Position numbers and translations under genes: made by a program. From the NCBI GenBank assembly GCA_016222805.1, contig JACRQG010000025.1, forward strand, positions 1 through 64,000: a stretch of DNA of 64,000 nucleotides, given 5' to 3'. Shown here piece after piece: positions 10,087 to 18,761 of the stretch; position 1 is the first letter of the stretch, and every line of letters begins with the position of its first letter. Origin of the DNA: Verrucomicrobiota bacterium. GTDB taxonomy: Bacteria; Verrucomicrobiota; Verrucomicrobiia; Opitutales; Opitutaceae. The notes under the pieces are model-generated. The model was given only the letters and a program-made list of their open reading frames with translations, searched no databases and had not been told where the DNA came from.

Positions 10087-10491
10087 CTACTCCGCCTGGC
10101 GCGGTTCCGCCCGCAGCCAGTGCTGCACTACCGCCAGCAGCTTTTCGGGATCAAACGGCTTCGTCAGATACTCGTCGGCTCCGGCCGAAAGTCCCGCGGC
10201 CACGTCGTCGAGATCGGCCCGCGCCGACAGCATGATCACGCGCGTTGCGGCGAGCCGCGGGGTGGTGCGCACATGGTGGAGGAGCCAGCGTCCGTCACCA
10301 TCGGGCATGATCATGTCCGTGATAATCAAATCCACCCCTTCAGCCTCGAGGACCTGCGCCGCCTCGCGGCCGCTCGCCACTCCCTGGACCTTGACGTCGA
10401 TCAGACTGAGGAGATCGATAGTCGTCTCCCGAACATTGGCATCGTCCTCGGCGAGAAGAACGGTCGGTCGGCGGGCAGGATCGGCGGGCAT
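10087..10491 (-). CDS. single-domain response regulator (CheY-like)
   Basis: A 134-residue receiver domain with no output domain. It shows the acidic pair (LLAEDDANVRE), the phospho-acceptor Asp in LIITDMIMPDGDG, a Ser in MLSARAD and the conserved Lys in YLTKPFDPEK, so it is expected to accept phosphate. It lies 42 bp upstream of the histidine kinase and appears to be the first gene of the signalling/export operon. It may act as an intermediate phosphate carrier or sink (inference). Confidence 0.92.
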   Translation of the reverse strand: MPADPARRPTVLLAEDDANVRETTIDLLSLIDVKVQGVASGREAAQVLEAEGVDLIITDMIMPDGDGRWLLHHVRTTPRLAATRVIMLSARADLDDVAAGLSAGADEYLTKPFDPEKLLAVVQHWLRAEPRQAE

Positions 10492-10584
10492 GTTCCCCGC
10501 TATTTACCCGGTCACCCGATCAAGTAAAGGCGGCTCCGGCCGGACGAAAAAAAAACGCCCGCCCGGTACAACGACTACGCAGTT

Positions 10585-11541
10585 CTACGCCCGCCCGGTT
10601 GCCGACTCGGCCGGATCGGATCTGTCATGGAAATCTGGATATATCGCATCCTCGTGCTGCAGCCCGCCGGCGGCCACCACCCGATGGGGTGGCAGCTGGG
10701 TGCGGAACCACGTCCGCTGCTTCTTGACCAGGGCGCGCGTGTTCCGCGCGATCGTCCCGCCGAGTTCCGCCGCCGGCAGCCCGCCCGCGAACATCGCCAG
10801 CACCTCGCGGTAGCCGATGGCGCGGGCCGCACTCGGGTTGCGCTCGAACCCCGCCGCCTGGAGGCGCCGCACCTCCTCCACCAGGCCGGCGCGCTGCATC
10901 GCCGCCACGCGCTCGTCGATCCGCCGGTGCAATTCCGCGGTCTCCCGCTCGAGCCGCGTCAGCTCGAGTTGCTCTCCGGCAAATGCCCCCGGCTGCCGGG
11001 CAAAGTCCGCGGCCAGCTGCGCCAGCGTCCGCCCCGAAGCCAGACAGCGCTCCAGGGCCCGGGCCACCCGGCGCGGATTGGCCGCATCCAGCGCCCCGAG
11101 TTCCCCCCGGTTGAGTTCCCGCAACCGGGCCAGCGCCTCGGCCGGGGCCATCCGGTCCACCTCGGCCCGTACCTCCGCCGGCACTTCGATCTGGTCCGTC
11201 ACCGGCCCGAAAAACGCCTTCAGGTAGAAGCCGCTGCCGCCCACCACCAGCACCCGGCGGCCCCGCGCGCGAATCTCGTCCACCGCCGCGCGCGCCGCCC
11301 GCACGTACCACCCGATGTCCATCTGCTCCCCCGGTTCGCAGACGTCGATCAAATGGTGCCGCACCCGCGCCCGCTCCTCCGCGGTGGGCTTCGCCGTGCC
11401 GATGTCCATGCCACGGTAGAAGAGGAGCGAATCGCAGGAGAGGATCTCCGCGCCGTGCCGCTCCGCCCAGCGCAGGGCCCACGCGGTCTTGCCGACGGCG
11501 GTCGGACCGGTGAGCAGATGGAGCGTGTTCGCGGGCGGCAC
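10585..11541 (-). CDS. miaA: tRNA dimethylallyltransferase
   Basis: Transfers a dimethylallyl group to A37 of tRNAs that read UNN codons. The protein is 318 residues, the usual length. It shows the P-loop LLTGPTAVGKT at the N-terminus, the DSLLFYRGMDIGTAKP substrate segment, VVGGSGFYLKA, and the ARAIGYREVL motif near the C-terminus. I chose the GTG at 11541 because it lies 8 residues before the P-loop. A longer frame upstream runs antisense through the neighbouring lipid-kinase gene and is not credible. Its start is divergent from that gene, leaving a 58-bp shared promoter region. Confidence 0.93.
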   Translation of the reverse strand: MPPANTLHLLTGPTAVGKTAWALRWAERHGAEILSCDSLLFYRGMDIGTAKPTAEERARVRHHLIDVCEPGEQMDIGWYVRAARAAVDEIRARGRRVLVVGGSGFYLKAFFGPVTDQIEVPAEVRAEVDRMAPAEALARLRELNRGELGALDAANPRRVARALERCLASGRTLAQLAADFARQPGAFAGEQLELTRLERETAELHRRIDERVAAMQRAGLVEEVRRLQAAGFERNPSAARAIGYREVLAMFAGGLPAAELGGTIARNTRALVKKQRTWFRTQLPPHRVVAAGGLQHEDAIYPDFHDRSDPAESATGRA

Positions 11542-11599
11542 GGTTTGGGCTTTCCATCCGTGGCATCCGCGCTCTGCGTGGTCAAAGGGTATCCTCCCG

Positions 11600-12478
11600 T
11601 TGAAAACCGGCATCATCGTCAATCCCCGCTCCGGCCGCGCGGCGCGCGCCTCCGCCGCCATCCGGGCCCTGGCCGCGGAACGCGGTGCCCCCGTCTGGTG
11701 CACCACCCATCCCCGCCACGCGTCGGAGCTGGCCGCCGCGGCGGTGCGCAATGGCTGCGACTTGGTTGTCGCGGTGGGCGGCGACGGCACCATCAACGAG
11801 GTCGCCTCCGTCCTGGTCGGCACCAGCGCGATTCTCGGGATTGTCCCGTGCGGCTCCGGCGACGCCCTCGGCCGGCACCTGCGTATCCACGGTCCGGTCC
11901 GGCGCGCCGTGCGGATCCTGCGGGACGGCCAGCCCCGCGCGCTCGATTCCGGCCTCCTGGACGAGCATCCCTTCTTCTCGGTCGCCGGATTCGGCTTCGA
12001 AGCGGAGATCGCCCACCGGTTCAACCGCCTCCGGCGGCGCGGATTCCTGCGCTACCTCTTCGTTGGCGCACAGGTCTTCCGCACCTGGTCCCCCCCGGAA
12101 TTCGAGGTGCGGCATGATGACGGCACGCTGCGCTTGCGCGCCCTGACCCTCGCCATCGCCAACACGACCCAGTATGGCAACAACGCGCGCATCGCCCCGC
12201 GCGCCTCTGCCGTCGACGGCCGGCTGGACCTCGTGGCGGTCCCGCCCGTGACGGCCGGCAACGCCCTCCCGCTGCTCGTCCGCCTTTTTCGCGGCACCCT
12301 GGATCGCGCCCGCGGCATCACCCATCTGCGCAGCACGGGATTCACTGTGCGGCGCAACGAACCGGGCCCGGTCCATACCGACGGCGAGGTCCACGTGGCC
12401 GGGGCGGCGGTCGAGATCGTGGTGCGTCCCACCAGCCTCCGCGTGCTCGTCCCTCCCGAGTTGCCGGCCGAGACATAG
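11600..12478 (+). CDS. diacylglycerol kinase / sphingosine kinase family protein
   Basis: A 292-residue protein of the DagK/YegS family. It has the N-terminal IVNPRSG motif, the nucleotide-binding VVAVGGDGTINEVAS, the PCGSGDALGRHL segment and the C-terminal HTDGE that these kinases share. Members phosphorylate diacylglycerol or related lipids. The TTG start at 11600 puts the IVNP motif at residue 5, as usual. A second member of the family is at 52508-53452 in a phosphate-linked operon. This copy stands alone and probably does general lipid turnover (inference). Confidence 0.85.
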   Translation: MKTGIIVNPRSGRAARASAAIRALAAERGAPVWCTTHPRHASELAAAAVRNGCDLVVAVGGDGTINEVASVLVGTSAILGIVPCGSGDALGRHLRIHGPVRRAVRILRDGQPRALDSGLLDEHPFFSVAGFGFEAEIAHRFNRLRRRGFLRYLFVGAQVFRTWSPPEFEVRHDDGTLRLRALTLAIANTTQYGNNARIAPRASAVDGRLDLVAVPPVTAGNALPLLVRLFRGTLDRARGITHLRSTGFTVRRNEPGPVHTDGEVHVAGAAVEIVVRPTSLRVLVPPELPAET

Positions 12479-12574
12479 GCCGCGGATCGGACCGCCACCG
12501 GTGCCGCCGTCGTCTCGCGCCCGCCCACCGGAATCGCTTCCCCGGTCAAGCTAGGCCACACGCGCCTTCGCAAC

Positions 12575-13489
12575 CTACCGCCCCGCCTCGACCTCGCCGA
12601 AGGCGACCGCGCGATCCCGCCCCTGCGCCTTGGCCGCGTACAAGGCCTTGTCCGCCGCGTTGAGCAATTGCGGTCCCGATCCCGCATCGTGCGGAAACGC
12701 CGCGAACCCGGCGCTCACGGTCACCCGCAGCGCCCGGCCTCCGCTCACCCGCACCGGCTCCCGGCGCACCGCCGCACAGACCCGCCGCGCGACATCCTCC
12801 GCGGCCGCGCTGTCACTTTGCACCAGCACGAGCGCCAGTTCCTCGCCGCCGTAGCGCATGGCCCGGTCCACGGAACGCACCTCACCCGCCACCCGTCGCG
12901 CGACCTCCCGCAGCACCTCGTCGCCCACGGCGTGGCCGTGCGTGTCGTTCACGGACTTGAAGTGGTCGATGTCCACCATCACGAGGCCGAGCGGGTGCTG
13001 GAACCGCCGCGCCCGTTCCTCCTCCTCATTGAGCACCCGTTCGAACTCCCGGCGGTTGAGCAACCCGGTGAGCTCATCCCGCGTGGCCAGTCGGCGCAGG
13101 GCTTCCAGCGTCTCGCCCAGCTTCAGCGCATACCGGAGGGACCGTTCGATCATCCGCGGGGTGATCTCGCCCTTGACCAGATAGTCCAGGGCGCCGGCGT
13201 TCATCGCCTCGATGTCGACGCGATCCGCGGTCTCCGCCGTGAGGAAGACAATCGGGGTGTGGCAGCCCTGGGCCACGGCGTCGCGAATCAACTGGAGGCC
13301 GTTCTTTTCGCCCAGCTGGTAGTCGAGGAGGCACGCGTCGTAGCGCCCGGACAGGAGCTGCCGCATGCCCTCCTCGTAGGTCTCGGCCCACTCGAGGGTG
13401 TAACGTCCGGATTGGAAGGTCTTGAAGTGCGCCTGCGTCAGCCGGTACTGCATCCGGTCGTCGTCGATCAGCAGGATGCGGCGGTTCAT
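12575..13489 (-). CDS. response regulator with GGDEF domain (diguanylate cyclase)
   Basis: A 304-residue protein with a REC domain at residues 1-120 (LLIDDD; acceptor Asp56 in CLLDYQLG) and a C-terminal GGDEF domain from about 155. The active-site motif is RYGGEEL. The product-inhibition I-site RSVD lies five residues before it, as in PleD. GGEE domains are normally active cyclases making c-di-GMP. There is no membrane segment. The start is the ATG at 13489 beside the receiver beta strand. It is about 2 kb from the end of the Wsp operon, which lacks its own GGDEF output, so it is a candidate for the missing output (inference). Confidence 0.92.
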   Translation of the reverse strand: MNRRILLIDDDRMQYRLTQAHFKTFQSGRYTLEWAETYEEGMRQLLSGRYDACLLDYQLGEKNGLQLIRDAVAQGCHTPIVFLTAETADRVDIEAMNAGALDYLVKGEITPRMIERSLRYALKLGETLEALRRLATRDELTGLLNRREFERVLNEEEERARRFQHPLGLVMVDIDHFKSVNDTHGHAVGDEVLREVARRVAGEVRSVDRAMRYGGEELALVLVQSDSAAAEDVARRVCAAVRREPVRVSGGRALRVTVSAGFAAFPHDAGSGPQLLNAADKALYAAKAQGRDRAVAFGEVEAGR

Positions 13490-13529
13490 GGCGTTTGGGC
13501 GGAGCGGTTTCTCCACGCAGGCGTCGCCG

Positions 13530-14336
13530 TCAGGCACCGATGGCGGTTCCCGCCGCCAGGTCGGCCGCCCGCGCCCCGATGGCCGCCACCAGGCGTTCCC
13601 TGTTCCCGAGATGATCCCGGATGCAATTCACCAGCGCGCTGCCAACCACCACCCCATCCGCCAGCGGCGCCACCTGCGCCACCTGGGAACGCGAGCCGAT
13701 GCCAAACCCCACCACCACCGGAAGGCGGGTCTGCCGGCGGATGCGCGCCATCGCCTCCGGGATGTTCCCCGCCACCTGGTCCCGCACGCCGGTGACGCCC
13801 TCGCGCGAAACGTAATACAGGAAACCCGTGGTCGCCGCCGAAATCCGAGCGATGCGATCCTCAGGGGTTGTCGGCGCGATGATGAACACGGTGTCGACGC
13901 CATGCCGGCTCCCCGCGGCTTGAACCTCCCCGGCTTCCTCCGGCGGAAGATCCAGCGTGAGGATGCCATCCACCCCCGCCGCCCGCGCCGCCTGGAAGTA
14001 GGCGTCGACCCCATGGGCGAACACGAGGTTGTAGTAAGTGTAGAACACGATGGGGGCGTCGCTGAAGGTCCGCACCCGGCGCACGAGTTCGAAGACCCGC
14101 GCGGCGGTCATCCCGCCCTCCAAGGCTCGCTGCGCCGCCAGTTGGTTGGTCAGGCCGTCCGCCAGCGGATCCGAGAACGGTACGCCCAACTCGAGGATGT
14201 CCACTCCGTTGGCGAGCAGGGCGCGGCACACTTCCACGGAGGTGTCGAAATCCGGGTCTCCGGCGCAGACATAGGCCACGAAGGCGGAGCGACGGGCGGT
14301 CCGGGTGCGTTCAAACACGGCGGAAAGTCGGGACAT
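13530..14336 (-). CDS. trpA: tryptophan synthase alpha subunit
   Basis: Cleaves indole-3-glycerol phosphate to indole, which is passed to TrpB. The protein is 268 residues, the normal size. It has the family segments FVAYVCAGDPDF, the catalytic Glu in LELGVPFSDPLADG and the catalytic Asp in GILTLDLPPEE. The phosphate-binding GFGIGS and DGVVVGSALV follow near the end. The ATG at 14336 fits the family N-terminus. No other trp gene is visible, so it is separated from trpB here. It ends 40 bp before the diguanylate cyclase start. Confidence 0.97.
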   Translation of the reverse strand: MSRLSAVFERTRTARRSAFVAYVCAGDPDFDTSVEVCRALLANGVDILELGVPFSDPLADGLTNQLAAQRALEGGMTAARVFELVRRVRTFSDAPIVFYTYYNLVFAHGVDAYFQAARAAGVDGILTLDLPPEEAGEVQAAGSRHGVDTVFIIAPTTPEDRIARISAATTGFLYYVSREGVTGVRDQVAGNIPEAMARIRRQTRLPVVVGFGIGSRSQVAQVAPLADGVVVGSALVNCIRDHLGNRERLVAAIGARAADLAAGTAIGA

Positions 14337-14473
14337 GGATTCGCGAAGTTGGCCGGGAAGGGGAAAAAATGACACCAAAATCTCGCAGGCGTCGCGCGCG
14401 CGGACGCCACCGCCGGTGGCGGTGATCGCCTCCGACGGGGCGGCACCCGTGACCGCAAGATGCGGGCCGCAGC

Positions 14474-15244
14474 TCAGATCGAAAACTCGACCACCACGGG
14501 CAGGTGGTCCGAGAGCAGCGAGCGCACGACTTCGCAGCGCACGTGCCGGCAGCCGTCTGGCAGGAAGATGAAATCGAGCGCCCGGCGCGGCAAAGGCGAC
14601 GGAAACGTCTTCGCGGTCGCCGGAAACAGGTGGTAGTCGCAGTAGTCGGAAAGGTGGCTGAGGAGGGACGCCGTCGCATCGTCGCGGGTCCCCGGATTGT
14701 TGAAGTCGCCGCAGACAATCGGGGGCACGGCCCAGGTGCGTCCGTGGAGGCGGTGTTTTTCCCGCAGCCAGACCACCAGTCGTTCCAGCTGGCGCAGTCG
14801 CTGCGTTCGCGAGCTGAAGTGCAGGTGCAGATTGACCATCGGCAGGCATCGCCCTCCCACATCCAGTTCGACGTAGAGAAATCCCTTCTCCCCCACCCGT
14901 CGCTGGCCGAAGACCACGGTCTCCGCCGCCCGGATCGCGTGCCGTGAAAGCACGGCATTGCCATAGCTGAGGTTGAACAGCCCGCTGCGGCGGTTGTTGA
15001 TTCCGAAGACGGTGTGCGGAAACCGGCTGTGCACGCGCAGGTAGTCCAGATGATCGAAGTTCCCCGCCCACCGTGATCGCTCGTCGATCTCCTGCAGCGC
15101 CACCACGTTGGGCGCCAGGCGATCCAGCATGTCCGCAATCCGGCGGAGATTGGCCCGCAACTTCCGCTGCGACGTCAGGCCCTGGATCGGATTGAGCCCC
15201 CGGCCGTGCGCGATGTTGAAAGTCACCAGACGGAGATGCGGCAT
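14474..15244 (-). CDS. endonuclease/exonuclease/phosphatase family protein
   Basis: A 256-residue protein with the EEP fold motifs in order: TFNIAHG, ALQEIDE (metal-binding Glu), the His in NLHLHF, CGDFNNPG, and the C-terminal SDHLPV with the catalytic Asp-His pair. Such enzymes cut DNA or remove phosphates from lipids or sugars using Mg2+. The substrate cannot be told from sequence alone. There is no signal peptide. It lies between trpA and the tRNA-His gene, 137 bp from trpA, with no operon partner that suggests its job. Confidence 0.82.
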   Translation of the reverse strand: MPHLRLVTFNIAHGRGLNPIQGLTSQRKLRANLRRIADMLDRLAPNVVALQEIDERSRWAGNFDHLDYLRVHSRFPHTVFGINNRRSGLFNLSYGNAVLSRHAIRAAETVVFGQRRVGEKGFLYVELDVGGRCLPMVNLHLHFSSRTQRLRQLERLVVWLREKHRLHGRTWAVPPIVCGDFNNPGTRDDATASLLSHLSDYCDYHLFPATAKTFPSPLPRRALDFIFLPDGCRHVRCEVVRSLLSDHLPVVVEFSI

Positions 15245-15358
15245 GGTCTGCCACTAACGTAATACCGGGCCCGCGCCGTGCAAGGGTGTCGCTCCCCATC
15301 CCGCGGCGGTCCCGGGGGCGGCCCAGCGGGCCGTTGATCGTCCCGGGAGCCGGGAAAA

Positions 15359-15436
15359 TGGGGCGGCCAACGGGACTTGAACCCGCGACCCCAAGATCCA
15401 CAATCTTGTGCTCTAACCAACTGAGCTATGGCCGCC
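15359..15436 (-). tRNA. tRNA-His (anticodon GTG)
   Basis: The minus strand from 15436 folds as a complete tRNA. It has an acceptor stem, the D-arm TAGCTCAGTTGGTTAGAG, the anticodon GTG in the loop of a CAAGA/TCTTG stem and the T-arm GGTTCAAGTCCC. The extra 5' G(-1) of tRNA-His is encoded (15436) and pairs with C73 (15362). The CCA end is encoded at 15359-15361. It lies upstream of the EEP gene on the same strand. Confidence 0.97.
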
Positions 15437-15505
15437 GTAAGGGGGGGCGAAAATCACGACCCGCCGGGACGCTGTCAAACCCTTCCTGCGAAACCGGCCG
15501 GCACG

Positions 15506-15613
15506 GGGCGCATCTGCCGGTTGGCGGTCATTTGTCTGGTGTAGCCGGGGGCGGTGACCCCGGCGGCCGGCCTCACCGCGGCCGGCTACAACCGCCAACC
15601 GGCAGATGCGCCC
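15506..15613. mobile_element. 108-bp MITE-like element, copy 1, with 9-bp target duplication
   Basis: A non-coding element with perfect 23-bp terminal inverted repeats (15506-15528 and 15591-15613, starting GGGCGCATCTGCC). It is flanked on both sides by the same 9-bp direct repeat, GCCGGCACG (15497-15505 and 15614-15622), as expected for a target-site duplication. The interior contains a further TGTAGCCGG/CCGGCTACA inverted pair, so the whole element can fold into a long hairpin. A second 108-bp copy at 62910-63017 is about 93% identical by my alignment and has its own different 9-bp duplication. No transposase is encoded here. It lies between tRNA-His and the end of the Wsp operon. Confidence 0.85.
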
Positions 15614-15643
15614 GCCGGCACGGCGCCCCTTGGCGCCCGCTCG

Positions 15644-17704
<2,061 letters not shown>

Positions 17705-17725
17705 GTGCGTAGAGGGGTTAAGGCA

Positions 17726-18739
17726 TCACGATACCGAAATCAACTGCAGCAGCGACCGGCTGATCTGGTTGAGGGGCAGCACGGCCTCGGCGGCGCCGAG
17801 TTCGACTGCGGCCCGCGGCATGCCGTAGACCGCGCAACTGGCGCGCTCCTGGGCAAACGTCGGAAAATGTGCGTCGCGCATCGCCTTCAGTCCCCGGGCC
17901 CCGTCGCGGCCCATGCCGGTCAGGATCACGCCGGCCGCCGGCCCGTTCCAATGCTCGACCACGCTCTCGAAGAACTCGTCGACCGAGGGACGATACACGT
18001 AGTCGGCGGGTTCCCGCCGGTACAGGAGCGTCCCCACCGGCGTGAGCACAAGGTGATCATCCCGCCCGGGCAGGAGCACGACGCCGGGCACGGGCGCATC
18101 GCCATCCAAGGCAATGCGCACCGGCAGCGAGATCTGGCCGGCCAGCCACTCCGCCAGCCCCCCGGCAAAGCTCTCGTCCAGATGCTGCACGAGGACAATC
18201 GCCGCACGGGTCTCCGGCCGGAAATCCCGCAGTAGTTCCGCGACCGCGGCCGGGCCGCCCGCCGAGGCCCCGATGGCAAACAGCCACGGTCGCAGCCCGC
18301 CGGTATGGACACTCGCCAGCCCGGGCGGCCGATCCGCGGCGAACGGGTGCAGCGAGTCGCCAATCAGGCGTTCCAGCGCATCGATCTTGGCGAGGAGCAC
18401 CGCGGCCCCGTCGCCGGTAAGCGCCGGCGTGTTGACGGCGTCGAGGGCGCCAGCCCCCAGGGCGTCGAACACGCGGCTCGTCGTGCCTTCGACGGTGGCG
18501 GTGACCACGAGGATGGCACAGGGGGAAGCCGCCATGATCCGCCGCGTGGCCTCCACGCCGTCCATCACGGGCATGATGAGATCCATCAGGATCAGGTCGG
18601 GCCGATCCTCGGCGCAGCGGCGCACGGCCTCCGCCCCGTCAGCGGCCGTCCACGCCACCTGGTGTCGCGGCGCCTGCGCCAGGACCCGGCGCAGCACTTC
18701 GAGCGCCATCGGCATGTCGTTGACCAGCGCTATCCGCAT
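17726..18739 (-). CDS. wspF: Wsp chemoreceptor methylesterase (CheB-type, WspF)
   Basis: A 337-residue protein with a receiver domain (acceptor Asp in LILMDLIMPVMDG) followed by the CheB esterase. The catalytic triad is visible as Ser in AIGASAGGP, His in VLVQHLDESF and Asp in TGMGRDGARG. It removes methyl groups from the WspA receptor and, when phosphorylated by WspE, dampens the signal. Loss of WspF in pseudomonads locks the pathway on and raises c-di-GMP. It lies 22 bp after wspE and 21 bp before the hybrid kinase. Confidence 0.92.
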   Translation of the reverse strand: MRIALVNDMPMALEVLRRVLAQAPRHQVAWTAADGAEAVRRCAEDRPDLILMDLIMPVMDGVEATRRIMAASPCAILVVTATVEGTTSRVFDALGAGALDAVNTPALTGDGAAVLLAKIDALERLIGDSLHPFAADRPPGLASVHTGGLRPWLFAIGASAGGPAAVAELLRDFRPETRAAIVLVQHLDESFAGGLAEWLAGQISLPVRIALDGDAPVPGVVLLPGRDDHLVLTPVGTLLYRREPADYVYRPSVDEFFESVVEHWNGPAAGVILTGMGRDGARGLKAMRDAHFPTFAQERASCAVYGMPRAAVELGAAEAVLPLNQISRSLLQLISVS

Positions 18740-18761
18740 GATGACCCGGGGCGCGACGGCC

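Noticed and set aside
10546-10599. T-run after miaA with a repeated ACGCCCGCCCGGT
   Set aside because: The T-run (minus strand) has no stable stem directly before it. The two 13-bp copies are direct, not inverted, so I do not call a terminator.
11542-12024. N-terminal extension of miaA to position 12024
   Set aside because: It would run antisense through the diacylglycerol-kinase-family gene. The MiaA P-loop begins just after the GTG at 11541.
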